NCBI GenBank assembly: GCA_022843945.1
Contig: JALHMR010000022.1
Span: forward strand, 17,733 to 81,732
Length of the DNA stretch: 64,000 nt
Source: Rhodospirillaceae bacterium
Lineage (GTDB): Bacteria; Pseudomonadota; Alphaproteobacteria; CACIAM-22H2
Direction of reading: 5' to 3'
The notes below the pieces were generated by a model that saw only the letters and a list, made by a program, of their open reading frames with translations, did no database searches and was not told the origin of the DNA. The position numbers and the translations under genes were made by a program. Shown here piece after piece: positions 26,037 through 35,146 of the stretch (position 1 is its first letter; every line of letters begins with the position of its first letter).

Positions 26037-26689
26037 ACCGCCGGCAATGGCTGGGACTGGCCCTGGCGGGGGCGGCGACACCGCTGCTCGCGCCCTTCCT
26101 TGAGGCACGCGCGGCGGCGCCGCCGGATGTGCGCTTCCGCGCCTTGCATCGCGGCTCGCCGGCCGGCACGCACAGCGTCGTCTTTCAGGCTGACGGCGAC
26201 CGCCTGGTGGTCACCACGCAGATCGACATTACGGTCAAAGTCCTGTTCTTCACGGCTTTCCGCTTCAAGCACGAGGCCGAGGAGGTCTGGCAATCCGGTC
26301 GCCTGGTCTCAGTCAGGAGCACGACGAACGACAACGGTACCCTCCTCAAAGTGTCCGGCTACTCGGCGGGGGACGGGTTCCGCATCCTCGGCGAGGATGG
26401 TCCTTTTCTCGCCGCGGCGGAGCTCCTGACCTCGAACACGCTGTGGGACAGCCGGCTGGTACGCGAAAGCCGCCTGATCGACGTGCAGCACGGCGGCGAG
26501 GTCGGGCTGGTGGCCAAGCTGCTCGGTCCGGAGCAGGTCGATACACCGCAGGGACAGGTCGCGGCGAGCCGCTACCAGATCATCACGCCACACTACGCCG
26601 GGAGCCTGTTCTACGACAGCGATGGCCGCTGGGTTAAAGGCCTGATCGAGCAGCAGGGAGAAATTCTCGAATATGCGCTCGCACCCTAG
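26033..26689 (+). CDS. DUF6134 family exported protein
   Basis: This 218-residue protein begins with a Tat-like or Sec signal (NRRQWLGLALAGAATPLL, cut near ARA) and then a mainly beta domain with RALHRGSPAGTHSVVFQADGD, VKVLFFTAFRFKHEAEEVW and an ending DGRWVKGLIEQQGEILEYAL. This matches DUF6134, whose role is unknown; the fold suggests a lipid-handling or lipocalin-like beta barrel (inference). GTG 26033 overlaps the desaturase stop, so the pair is translationally coupled. Confidence 0.75.
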   Translation: MNRRQWLGLALAGAATPLLAPFLEARAAAPPDVRFRALHRGSPAGTHSVVFQADGDRLVVTTQIDITVKVLFFTAFRFKHEAEEVWQSGRLVSVRSTTNDNGTLLKVSGYSAGDGFRILGEDGPFLAAAELLTSNTLWDSRLVRESRLIDVQHGGEVGLVAKLLGPEQVDTPQGQVAASRYQIITPHYAGSLFYDSDGRWVKGLIEQQGEILEYALAP

Positions 26690-27680
26690 AAACCTTTCGA
26701 ATGTCTGGCGCCGCGCCATCGCTCTCGGCGGTGTTGTCGGCGTCCTCACCGTTGCGCTGGTGGCCTGCACGGCCGTGATCGCGCCGCCGGACGTGACCAT
26801 CGCCACCGGGCGGCCGAGCGGCGTCTACTACCCGCTGGGCGGCTCGGTCTGCCGCCTGTTCAATCTCGAGACGCCGCTCGACGGCCGACGCTGCGTGGCC
26901 GTGCCTTCGACCGGGCCGGTGGCGAACATCGAATCGCTGCATGCCGCGCTGGCCGATATCGCCATCGTGCAATCGGATGTGCTGGCCGATGCGGTGGCGG
27001 GGCAGGGGCCCTTCGCCTTTCGCGGCCCCGATAAGGGCTTGCGCATCCTGTTCACGGGCCACGCCGATGCCTTCACCGTCATCGCCCGGCGCGAGCTGGG
27101 CATCCGCAGCGCGGCGGAGCTGCGCGGCCGGCGGATCAACATGGGCAGCCCGGGATCGGGCGAGCAGGTCAGCATGGCCCGCATCATGGCGGCGCTCGGC
27201 GTGACCCGGAAGGATTTCGCGGAGGTGCACGAGCTCTCGGTGGCCGAGCAGCACCGCGCCCTGTGCGCCAACGAGCTCGACGCCATCGTCTACTCGGTCG
27301 GCCATCCCAACGGCCTGATCGAGGACGTGGTCCGCATGTGCCGCGGCGTGCTGGTGGAGGTGGCCGGCCCGGCGATCGACGTCATGCTGGAGCATCATCC
27401 CGAATACGAACGCACCGTGATCCGCGGCGGCACCTACCGGGACAATCCGCTCGAGGCGCATACGCTGGGCGTGCGCGCCGTCATCGTCACCACGACAAGG
27501 CTGTCAGACGCCCGCGCCTACGCCATCACCAAGGCGGTGTTCGACAACTTCGACGATTTCCGGCGCCTGCATCCGCTCTTCGCCATGCTGTCGGTCGACG
27601 ACATGTCCGACGTGAACGGCCGCGCCCCCCTGCATCCCGGGGCGGCGCGTTACTACCGCGAGCGCGGTTGGGTGCCGTAA
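26673..27680 (+). CDS. TAXI family TRAP-type solute-binding lipoprotein
   Basis: This 335-residue protein has a signal with lipobox LVAC and then a TAXI fold: TIATGRPSGVYYPLGGSVCRLFN, SIESLHAALADIAIVQSD-like sequence, GSPGSGEQVSMARIMAALGV and HPGAARYYRERGW at the end. TAXI proteins usually bind a dicarboxylate or glutamate-like solute for a TRAP transporter, but no TRAP membrane gene is in the window. The start lies inside the DUF6134 gene (17-base overlap), so it is part of the desaturase operon. Confidence 0.87.
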   Translation: MRSHPRNLSNVWRRAIALGGVVGVLTVALVACTAVIAPPDVTIATGRPSGVYYPLGGSVCRLFNLETPLDGRRCVAVPSTGPVANIESLHAALADIAIVQSDVLADAVAGQGPFAFRGPDKGLRILFTGHADAFTVIARRELGIRSAAELRGRRINMGSPGSGEQVSMARIMAALGVTRKDFAEVHELSVAEQHRALCANELDAIVYSVGHPNGLIEDVVRMCRGVLVEVAGPAIDVMLEHHPEYERTVIRGGTYRDNPLEAHTLGVRAVIVTTTRLSDARAYAITKAVFDNFDDFRRLHPLFAMLSVDDMSDVNGRAPLHPGAARYYRERGWVP

Positions 27681-27724
27681 GCCCGACAGTCCATTCAACC
27701 GAATCCCACGAACGGAGATAACCC

Positions 27725-27889
27725 ATGTCCCTCGGCGCCATCCTCATTGTCGTGCTCATCATCTTCCTGCTCGGCGGTTTCAGCGGCCGCTTCGGCGGCT
27801 ACGGCTACGGCTTCGGCCATGGCGGTGTCGGTGTCATCGGCACCGTCCTGATCGTTCTTGTGGTTCTGATGCTGATGGGCCGGATCTAA
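27725..27889 (+). CDS. DUF3309 small membrane protein
   Basis: This 54-residue protein starts SLGAILIVVLIIFLLGGFSG, then has a Gly/Tyr-rich loop (RFGGYGYGFGHGG) and a second helix (GVIGTVLIVLVVLMLMGRI). That pattern is DUF3309. CGGAG lies about ten bases before the ATG. The function is unknown; it is widespread in alphaproteobacteria and often sits with stress genes. Confidence 0.83.
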   Translation: MSLGAILIVVLIIFLLGGFSGRFGGYGYGFGHGGVGVIGTVLIVLVVLMLMGRI

Positions 27890-27998
27890 ACCGAGTCTGC
27901 GTCCCGAGGCAGAACCCTTCATCTCAAGTCGGATCGCCTCGGCCGGGCCGATGCGCTATGAATGGGGTCCACGCCGTCGTGGATGAAGGGGCAATCGG

Positions 27999-28700
27999 GT
28001 GAGTCGTCTTCGCCGGCATCCCGAGAATCATCTGGTAGCCCGCATCGGCTGGTTGAGAGCCGCGGTGCTCGGGGCAAACGACGGCATCATCTCGACGTCA
28101 AGCCTGATCGTCGGTGTCGCGGCGGCGGCCGTCGGACCTAAGCAGGTCCTGATTGCTGGGGTCGCGGGGCTGGTGGCGGGGGCGGTGTCGATGGCGGCGG
28201 GTGAGTATGTATCGGTCAGCTCGCAGTCCGACACCGAACAGGCGGATCTGGCGCGCGAACGCCGGGAGCTGAAGGACAACGTCGCCTTCGAGCTGGAAGA
28301 GTTGACCGAAATCTACGTGGGTCGAGGGCTGGATCGGCCGCTCGCTCAGCAGGTCGCCCAGCAGCTAATGGCAAAAGACGCCCTGAAGGCGCATGCACGT
28401 GACGAGCTGGGGATTTCGGAGATCACGGCGGCGCATCCCGTGCAGGCTGCGCTGGCCTCGGCCGCCACGTTCTCCGTGGGCGCCGCTTTGCCGTTGCTCA
28501 TGGTCCTGGTTTCTCCCGCCGCGGCCCTGATCCCCATCGTGTCGGCCTCGTCGTTGGGCTTCCTCGCCCTTTTGGGTGCGGTCGGTGCGCGGGCCGGCGG
28601 CGCCAATGTGTTGCGCGGCACCGTCCGGGTGACGTTCTGGGGTGCGGTGGCGATGACATTGACCGCCGTCATCGGGAAGATCTTCGGTACGGTTGTCTGA
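27999..28700 (+). CDS. VIT1/CCC1 family iron/manganese transporter
   Basis: This 233-residue membrane protein matches the VIT family: GWLRAAVLGANDGIISTSSL with the conserved Asp in helix 1, SMAAGEYVSVSSQSDTEQADL and three C-terminal helices. A cytosolic helical metal-binding segment (residues ~75-130) lies between. It would export Fe2+ or Mn2+ from the cytosol. The start is GTG 27999; an upstream ATG at 27951 is closed by a stop. It ends the 23.9-28.7 kb group and is convergent with the helicase gene. Confidence 0.88.
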   Translation: MSRLRRHPENHLVARIGWLRAAVLGANDGIISTSSLIVGVAAAAVGPKQVLIAGVAGLVAGAVSMAAGEYVSVSSQSDTEQADLARERRELKDNVAFELEELTEIYVGRGLDRPLAQQVAQQLMAKDALKAHARDELGISEITAAHPVQAALASAATFSVGAALPLLMVLVSPAAALIPIVSASSLGFLALLGAVGARAGGANVLRGTVRVTFWGAVAMTLTAVIGKIFGTVV

Positions 28701-28782
28701 AAGACCGCTGCTTAGCGGGCCATGCGTCCAGCTTGTTGCCGTGCCGGAGCATCTGGCGGCAAACGAGCTTCGGCGGGCAAAT

Positions 28783-31569
28783 CTACCTCGCCAGGAACTC
28801 CCGCGTGATGCGGATCGCCGCGGCCAGGCCGAGGCGCTGCACCTCCACGCCCGGCGGAAACGCCGTGGCCAGGCGCGAGGGCAGGCGGGCATCCAGCATG
28901 ACGAAGACGCCGGTATCGTCGGCGCGGCGGATCAGCCGCCCGTAGGCCTGCTTCAGGCGCAGCCGTGTGATGCGGTCGTCGTAGGCGCTGCCGCCGAAGG
29001 CGCCCTTGCGCGCGCGGTGCAGGATGTCCGGGCGCGGCCAGGGCACGCGGTCGAAGACGATCAGGCGCAGGCTGGCGCCGGGTACGTCGACGCCGTCGCG
29101 CACCGCGTCGGTGCCCAGCAGGCAGGAATTCACGTCGGCGCGGAAGATGTCGATCAGGGTCGAGGTGTCGAGCCCGTCGACATGCTGCGCCCAGAGCGAC
29201 AGGCCGGCGCGCTCCAGCGGCTCGGCCAGCTGCCGGTGCACGCCGCGCAGGCGCTGGATGGCGGTGAACAGGCCTAAAGCGCCGCCGCCCGCGGCCAGGA
29301 ACAGCTCGCGATAGGCGGCGGCCGTCTGGCTGATATCGTCGCGCCGCAGATCGTTGACCACCAGCACGCGGGTGTGCGCCGGGTAGTCGAAGGGCGAGGG
29401 CACACGGGCCCGCATGTGCTCCGGCAAATGCCGCGCACCCGTGCGCGCCTCGGCCGCGCGCCAGCCGGTCTCGATCGGATCCTCCGCCGGCTCGTCGCTC
29501 TCCGCCTCGTCGCCGTTCTTCTTTTTGCGCGGCTCGGCGATGTCGGTGAGCGTCGCCGAGGTGACCAGCATGCCGTGGGCGGGACGAGCCACCGCGTCGA
29601 TGAAGGGAATGGTCGGGTCGATCCAGTGGCGGTGGAAGCCGACATCAAGGTCGCGGCGCTCGTAGCGCTCGACGGCGAACCAGTCGACGAACTGCTCGGG
29701 CTGGGCGTCGGGCAGGGATTTGAGCATGGCCCGCCAGCCGGCGACGATGGTCTCGGCGCGCCGGCGCAGGCCCCTGGCCACCGCCTCGATGCGCTGGCGC
29801 GTGGCCGTGTCGAGCTCCGCTGCCTTCTCGTCGAGCCTGGCCATCAGCCGCGCGGCGAGATCCTTGAGCGGCTTTTCCAGCCGTTCCAGCGCGCGCTCGA
29901 GAGTCATCGCGGCCTCGACCAGCGCGGGATCGGCGGGGCGCGCGTCGGTCTCGACGCTGTAGCCTTCCTCGATCGAAGCGGCGCGGGCGTAGACCTGGTC
30001 GCGTACCAGCGCCAGGAAGGCTTCGGCCGGGCCAGTGGGATGGCGGGCCAGGGGTGCTGCGCCGATACGCTGCAGCCAGCCATCGGCGGGCAGGGCGCGC
30101 GCCGCCTGCAGCGCCTGATCGAGTGCGGTTTCGGCCGCCGTATCGTCGGCAACGAGATCGCCAGCGCGCGAGCGCAAGCCCCGCGCCCTGGATTTACGCC
30201 CGGCTTCGGGACCGACGATCCAGCGCCGCAGGTCGTGCGCCTCCTCGCCCGAGAGCAGCGCGGAAAAGGCGCCGTCGGCCGCGTCGAAGACGTGGTGGCC
30301 CTCGTCGAAGACGTAGCGCTGCGGCGCGCCGGTGTCGTCGCCGCCGCCGACTCCGGTATTGGCCAGCGCCGCCTGGTACATGACCAGGGCGTGGTTGGCG
30401 ATGACGATGTCGGCGCGCTTGGCGCGGCGGACACTCTTCTCGATGAAGCACTTGTGATAGTGGCTGCAGGCCGCGTAGATGCATTCGCCGCGCCGATCGG
30501 CGAGGCCGCGGGTGCGCGCCTTGCCGATCAGGTCGGGCAACCAGGCGGGAAAGTCGCCGCCCATCATGTCGCCGTCGCGCGTCGCCCGCGCCCAGCGCGC
30601 CATCAGGCCCAGGGCCGGCGCGTCCTGCGGCCGGGTGGTCAGCGCGCCGACCGCTTCCTCGACATTGAGCAGGCAGAGATAGTTCTCGCGGCCCTTGCGG
30701 ATGACAACCTTGCGCACCTTCTCGTCGTGGTCGGGATAGAGCCGGTCGAGCTCGCGGTCGATCTGGTGCTGCAGGTTGCGCGTGTAGGTCGAGACCCAGA
30801 CCGCGCCCTGGTTCTTCTCGGCCCACAAGGTGGCGGCGGCGAGATAGCCCAGCGTCTTGCCGACACCCGTGCCGGCCTCGGCAAGCACCACGCGTGGCAC
30901 GCCTTCCTCGGCGCGCGGGATGAAAGCCTGGCTCACGGCGGAGGCGTAGTCGGCCTGCTGCGGCCGCGGCTCGGCATCCATTCCCAGGAGCTTCACCAGG
31001 CGCGCGCGCGCCTCGACCGGCTCGACCGGCCAGTGCGCGGCCGGCGGCTCGGGCGCGTGCTCCGACCATTCGGCGAGCTTGCGCCAGGGCTCGAGCGCCT
31101 GGGTCGAGCGGTGCTGGGTGAAGGCCTGCGGCTCGTCGCCGAGGGCGGCGAGCACCATCGGGCCCCAGAGCCAGCCGCCGCGGGTCATGGTGCGGGCGAT
31201 CGGCAGGGCTTCGGGGTCCTCGGCGGGGTTGAGTTCGGCCAGCAGGGTGTGGGCGTAGCGGGGGAATTCTGCGGCCTGTTCCTCGGCCGTCTTCGCTGGG
31301 GGCTCGCCCAATTGTTCGGCCAGGCCCTGCGGCGTCGGCAGGCAGAATTTCGCCGGCCGGACGAAGGCGAAAAGCTCGAGCAGGTCGTAGGCCTTGAGCC
31401 GCTCCAGCCCGAGCCGGCGCGCGGTGGCGGCGGCGTGCACGACCAGCGGCGGGCTCTCCAGCGCGCGCTGCGCCGCCTCGGCGGGCCTGAGGATTTCTAT
31501 TTCGCCATCGGCACTTAACCAGGCTGCGCGCGACAGCCCGGCGACCAGGGCGGGGATGCGAGTCGTCAT
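28783..31569 (-). CDS. DinG-type ATP-dependent DNA helicase
   Basis: This 928-residue XPD/DinG superfamily-2 helicase carries Walker A in AEAGTGVGKTLGYLA, a DEGH box (FDEGHHVFDAADG), motif VI as LKQAYGRLIRR and four cysteines (YLCLLN, then C-x4-C-x5-C in the CIYAACSHYHKC region), the spacing of the DinG 4Fe-4S domain. It has an N-terminal extension of about 200 residues before the helicase core. DinG proteins unwind 5'-tailed DNA, R-loops and replication obstacles. The ATG at 31569 fits the alignment. It is divergent from lysS 75 bases away. Confidence 0.9.
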   Translation of the reverse strand: MTTRIPALVAGLSRAAWLSADGEIEILRPAEAAQRALESPPLVVHAAATARRLGLERLKAYDLLELFAFVRPAKFCLPTPQGLAEQLGEPPAKTAEEQAAEFPRYAHTLLAELNPAEDPEALPIARTMTRGGWLWGPMVLAALGDEPQAFTQHRSTQALEPWRKLAEWSEHAPEPPAAHWPVEPVEARARLVKLLGMDAEPRPQQADYASAVSQAFIPRAEEGVPRVVLAEAGTGVGKTLGYLAAATLWAEKNQGAVWVSTYTRNLQHQIDRELDRLYPDHDEKVRKVVIRKGRENYLCLLNVEEAVGALTTRPQDAPALGLMARWARATRDGDMMGGDFPAWLPDLIGKARTRGLADRRGECIYAACSHYHKCFIEKSVRRAKRADIVIANHALVMYQAALANTGVGGGDDTGAPQRYVFDEGHHVFDAADGAFSALLSGEEAHDLRRWIVGPEAGRKSRARGLRSRAGDLVADDTAAETALDQALQAARALPADGWLQRIGAAPLARHPTGPAEAFLALVRDQVYARAASIEEGYSVETDARPADPALVEAAMTLERALERLEKPLKDLAARLMARLDEKAAELDTATRQRIEAVARGLRRRAETIVAGWRAMLKSLPDAQPEQFVDWFAVERYERRDLDVGFHRHWIDPTIPFIDAVARPAHGMLVTSATLTDIAEPRKKKNGDEAESDEPAEDPIETGWRAAEARTGARHLPEHMRARVPSPFDYPAHTRVLVVNDLRRDDISQTAAAYRELFLAAGGGALGLFTAIQRLRGVHRQLAEPLERAGLSLWAQHVDGLDTSTLIDIFRADVNSCLLGTDAVRDGVDVPGASLRLIVFDRVPWPRPDILHRARKGAFGGSAYDDRITRLRLKQAYGRLIRRADDTGVFVMLDARLPSRLATAFPPGVEVQRLGLAAAIRITREFLAR

Positions 31570-31644
31570 GAAGGCGGCGAATATAGCCGCTAAGTCGCGG
31601 CCGTACTTGCCTTATCGCCGGATGCCCCGTAGCTTCCGCGCCCC

Positions 31645-33258
31645 ATGACAGACATCCGTGCACAGGCCCTCGAGGGCCGCGCCTGGCCCTTCGAGGAGGC
31701 GCGCAAGATCCTCAAGCGCCTCGACAATAAGCCGCCGGCCAAGGGTTACGTGCTGTTCGAGACCGGCTACGGCCCGTCCGGCCTGCCGCATATCGGCACC
31801 TTCGGCGAGGTGGTGCGCACCTCGATGGTGCGCCACGCCTTCCAGACGATGTCCGATATCCCCACGAAACTCTTCGCCTTTTCGGACGACATGGACGGCT
31901 TGCGCAAGGTGCCCGACAACGTGCCGAACCAGGAGATGATGGCGCGCTATATCGGCGACAAAGTGCGCAGCTTCGGCACGCCGCTGACCTCGATTCCCGA
32001 TCCCTTTTCAAACGAGTATCCGAGCTTCGGCCATCACAACAACGCCCGGCTGCGCGCCTTTCTCGATGCCTTCGGCTTCGAGTACGAGTTCCAGAGCTCG
32101 ACCGACTGGTACGCCTCGGGCCGCTTCGATGAAACGCTGCTCAAGGTGCTGCGCCATTACGAGCAGGTGACGGCGGTGGTGGTCAAGGAGCTGCGCGATC
32201 AGCGCCGTGCCACTTATTGCCCGTTCCTGCCGGTGCGCATGCGCGACGGGCGCAAGCAGGTGCTCGAGGTTCCGGCCGTCGAGATCAAGGCCGAGGCGGG
32301 CACCATTGTCTTCAAGGACGAGGTCGAAGGGCTTTTTGAAGTCCCCGTAACAGGGGGAAACTGCAAGCTGCAATGGCGCGTCGACTGGCCGATGCGCTGG
32401 ACCGCCCTGGGGGTCGACTATGAAATGTCGGGCAAGGACCTGATTGATTCGGTGAAGGTCGGCGGCCAGATCTGCCGCATCCTCGGCGGCCGCCCGCCCG
32501 AGGGCTTCACCTACGAGCTCTTCCTCGACGAGAAGGGCGAGAAGATCTCCAAATCCAAGGGCAACGGGCTGAGCGTCGAGGACTGGCTGAAATACGGCAC
32601 GCCCGAGAGCCTGTCGCTGTTCATGTTCAACTCGCCCAAGAGCGCCAAGCGCCTGCATTTCGACGTGATTCCGCGCCAGGTCGACGACTACCTGACGGCG
32701 CTCAAGCGCTATCCGGCGCAGTCGCTCAAGGAGCAGCTCGACAACCCGATCTGGCACATCCATGCCGGAAAGCCGCCGCGCGAGGATGACGGCCTGCCCT
32801 TCAATATCCTGATGAACCTGGTCGGCGTCGCCAACACCGAGGACAAGCAGGTGCTCTGGGGTTTCATCACCCGCTACGCGCCGACCACCTCGCCGGCCAC
32901 GCACCCCGTGCTCGACAAGCTGGTCGGCTACGCGATCAATTATTTCCGCGACTTCGTGAAGCCGACGCGCAAGTTCCGCGCGCCGACCGAGCAGGAGCGT
33001 GCCGCTCTCGCCGATGCCGCCGAGCTGCTCGCCACGATGCCGGCCGGCTCGGACGCCGAGAAGATCCAGTTCGAGCTCTACGAGGTCGGCAAGCGCCACG
33101 GCTACGCGCAGGATCTGCGCGGCTGGTTCAGGGCGGTCTACGAGGTGCTGTTCGGCACCGAGCAGGGGCCGCGGCTGGGCTCGTTCGTGCAGATTTACGG
33201 GATACCAGAGACGATCGCGCTGCTGCGCAAGGCCATGGCGGGTGAACTGGCGCGTTAG
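31645..33258 (+). CDS. lysS: Lysyl-tRNA synthetase, class I
   Basis: This 537-residue enzyme charges tRNA-Lys. It is the class I form, as in many alphaproteobacteria and archaea: the HIGH box appears as GYGPSGLPHIGTF, the KMSKS box as KISKSKGNGLS. The N-terminal WPFEEARKILKR and TGYGPSG segments are typical. Length is normal. No class II gene is visible here. Confidence 0.95.
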   Translation: MTDIRAQALEGRAWPFEEARKILKRLDNKPPAKGYVLFETGYGPSGLPHIGTFGEVVRTSMVRHAFQTMSDIPTKLFAFSDDMDGLRKVPDNVPNQEMMARYIGDKVRSFGTPLTSIPDPFSNEYPSFGHHNNARLRAFLDAFGFEYEFQSSTDWYASGRFDETLLKVLRHYEQVTAVVVKELRDQRRATYCPFLPVRMRDGRKQVLEVPAVEIKAEAGTIVFKDEVEGLFEVPVTGGNCKLQWRVDWPMRWTALGVDYEMSGKDLIDSVKVGGQICRILGGRPPEGFTYELFLDEKGEKISKSKGNGLSVEDWLKYGTPESLSLFMFNSPKSAKRLHFDVIPRQVDDYLTALKRYPAQSLKEQLDNPIWHIHAGKPPREDDGLPFNILMNLVGVANTEDKQVLWGFITRYAPTTSPATHPVLDKLVGYAINYFRDFVKPTRKFRAPTEQERAALADAAELLATMPAGSDAEKIQFELYEVGKRHGYAQDLRGWFRAVYEVLFGTEQGPRLGSFVQIYGIPETIALLRKAMAGELAR

Positions 33259-33331
33259 CCCACTCCTACTGTTGTATTTCCGGCCCCCCTCAATAGATCG
33301 TTAAGACAATCGGCATAGCGTGGCCGTCGAT

Positions 33332-33907
33332 ATGGCCACGCCAACCGTCCTGCCGCCGCCCGCTGATCCCCGGCCCTTTGCCGACGACAGCACTCTCGCG
33401 GCCCTGCACGCCTACTGGGATCGGCACCGCCGTGGCCGCGTCGTTCCCGATCGCAAGGACATCGACCCGATCGCCATCGGCGCGGCGCTGCTGCCGCATG
33501 TCGCCCTGGTCGACGTCGTCGACGATGGCGCGCGCTTCCGCAACCGGCTGGTCGGCACGGCGATCGCCGAGCGCTGGGGTTTCGAGACGACGGGCCGCTT
33601 CTTCGACGAGGTGATGAGCCCCGGCGATTACAGCGACTTCATCCACGAGCTCTATCGCGATAGCTGTCGGCATCGCGCGCCGGTCTACTCCGAAAGCCTG
33701 TTTCGCTGGGATGTCGGCAGCCACATGCTGACCCGGCGCCTCTATCTGCCGATGACCTACGGCGGCGATGGCATCGACATGATCCTGGTCGGGCAGACGT
33801 TCTTTGGAGTCGCGCGCGGCCCGGTGAAGCCCTATCGCGCGGTGTTCAACGGTGCGGCTGCCGTCATCGAGCGGCAGCGCCGCGAGATCCTGGCCGCCGC
33901 GTCCTGA
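33332..33907 (+). CDS. PAS domain protein (PAS_5 type)
   Basis: This 191-residue protein matches the PAS_5 family of alphaproteobacteria: an N-terminal LAALHAYWDRHRRGRVVPDRKDIDP, a central LVDVVDDGARFRNRLVGTAIAERWG and a late YLPMTYGGDGIDMILVGQ. It has no output domain, so it may act as a small sensor or through a partner. ATG 33332 is preferred; a GTG at 33320 is also in frame, and neither has a strong ribosome-binding site. Function unknown. Confidence 0.8.
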   Translation: MATPTVLPPPADPRPFADDSTLAALHAYWDRHRRGRVVPDRKDIDPIAIGAALLPHVALVDVVDDGARFRNRLVGTAIAERWGFETTGRFFDEVMSPGDYSDFIHELYRDSCRHRAPVYSESLFRWDVGSHMLTRRLYLPMTYGGDGIDMILVGQTFFGVARGPVKPYRAVFNGAAAVIERQRREILAAAS

Positions 33908-34003
33908 CGCGTCGCGTCCGTGATCCAAATCCTATAACCGACCCCGAATAGATTCCGCTTCGATGGGACTCAGAGTCTTAGGCCGGCCGCCGCGCGGACG
34001 GGC

Positions 34004-34642
34004 TTACTGGCTCGCCCAGATGATGCGATGGACGAACGAGACCTGCTCGGTGGCGAGCGTGCGGTCGGGGTGGTCGGAGTTCAGCGACAGGAGCTCGATC
34101 TTGCGGGCCCCGCGCCGCGCCAGCTGCTTGGCCATGACCTCGCCATCCGTGGTCTTGAGCACCACGCGGTCGCCGCGCCGCAGGCTGGCGGCCGGCGAGA
34201 CGATGATCGTGTCGCCGTCCCGGTAGACCGGCTCCATGCTGTCGCCGCTCACCTCGAGGGCGTAGGCGTGGGTGTCGTTGATCTCGGGAAAAAGCAGCTC
34301 ATCCCAGCCATTGCCCGTGGGATAGCCGGCATCGTCGAAGTAGCCCTTGGCGCCCGCCTGGGCGTAGCCGATGACCGGGATGCGGCGCATGGCGCCGCCC
34401 GCACTCGGCACCGTGCCAACGTAGGAGACGAACTCGCCGATCGTCGACCCGGTGGCCTCGAGGATCTTGGCGATGCTCTCGGTCGAGGGCCAGCGCGGCC
34501 GTCCGTCGCGGGCGATGCGCTTCGATTTGTTGAAGGTCGTGGGGTCGAGGCCGGCGCGCCGCGCCAAGCCCGAGGGCGAGTACCCGTGCTCGTTGGCCAG
34601 CTGGTCGATGGCCTGCCAGATGTCGGCGTGACGAAGGATCAT
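34004..34642 (-). CDS. S24 family repressor/peptidase with HTH domain
   Basis: This 212-residue protein has an N-terminal XRE-like helix-turn-helix (GYSPSGLARRAGLDPTTFNK, residues ~20-40) and a C-terminal LexA/CI-like peptidase with Ser in GDSMEP (S135) and Lys in VMAKQL (K172). An Ala-Gly pair at residues 96-97 (YAQAGAKG) is a plausible self-cleavage site. It resembles repressors that are inactivated by RecA after DNA damage. It is a lone gene with no phage genes near, divergent from the DUF952-pyrD pair. It might control an SOS-like or prophage-derived function elsewhere. Confidence 0.85.
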   Translation of the reverse strand: MILRHADIWQAIDQLANEHGYSPSGLARRAGLDPTTFNKSKRIARDGRPRWPSTESIAKILEATGSTIGEFVSYVGTVPSAGGAMRRIPVIGYAQAGAKGYFDDAGYPTGNGWDELLFPEINDTHAYALEVSGDSMEPVYRDGDTIIVSPAASLRRGDRVVLKTTDGEVMAKQLARRGARKIELLSLNSDHPDRTLATEQVSFVHRIIWASQ

Positions 34643-34795
34643 GTAAGAATTTTCTCATAGCGCCGGCGAGCCGCCAATAGGAAATTGTTGCCACAACCGA
34701 CCCGAAATAGAATCAAATGCTTAATCGATAGGTTAACGGTCTAGGGGTGGCGTTCGCGTTGCCGGCGCCGCGCCGGACCGCTAAGGTCTTGAACC

Positions 34796-35146
34796 ATGGG
34801 GACGAATCACATCTACCACGTCTGCCAGGCCAGCGAATGGCAGGCCGCTCAGGCGAGCGGCGCGTATCCCGGCTCCTCCCAGGACCGGGCCGATGGGTTT
34901 ATTCACTTCTCGGGGCCAGCGCAGGTGGTCGAGAGCGTAGCCAGGCACCGCGCAGGCCAGGACGGCCTGGTTGTCCTGGAAGTCGATGCGCCGGCCCTCG
35001 GTCCGGCCCTGAAATGGGAACCGTCACGCGGCGGCCAGCTCTTTCCCCACCTCTACGGCCCGCTGCCGGTCGCCGCGGTTGTCCGATGGGCCGAGCTGCC
35101 GCTCGGCCCCGACGGCCGGCACGTGTTTCCCTGGGGGCTTCGCTGA
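34796..35146 (+). CDS. DUF952 family protein
   Basis: This 116-residue protein matches DUF952: IYHVCQASEWQAAQASGAY, DGFIHFSGPAQV, LVVLEVDAPALGPALKWE and FPHLYGPLPVAAVV. The family is widespread and of unknown function. It is coupled to pyrD (TGATG overlap), a neighbourhood seen in many alphaproteobacteria. Confidence 0.88.
   Translation: MGTNHIYHVCQASEWQAAQASGAYPGSSQDRADGFIHFSGPAQVVESVARHRAGQDGLVVLEVDAPALGPALKWEPSRGGQLFPHLYGPLPVAAVVRWAELPLGPDGRHVFPWGLR

Noticed and set aside
28701..28782. Terminator between the VIT gene and the helicase gene
   Set aside because: There is a small hairpin (CCGCT/AGCGG) just after the VIT stop, but no U-run on either strand, so I do not call a terminator.
29374..31518. 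Forward frame of 714 codons opposite the helicase
   Set aside because: The helicase motifs and cysteine spacing are on the minus strand; the forward product is a shadow.
34004..34642. Prophage remnant
   Set aside because: Only the repressor-like gene is present; no integrase, capsid, terminase or att-like repeats are seen.
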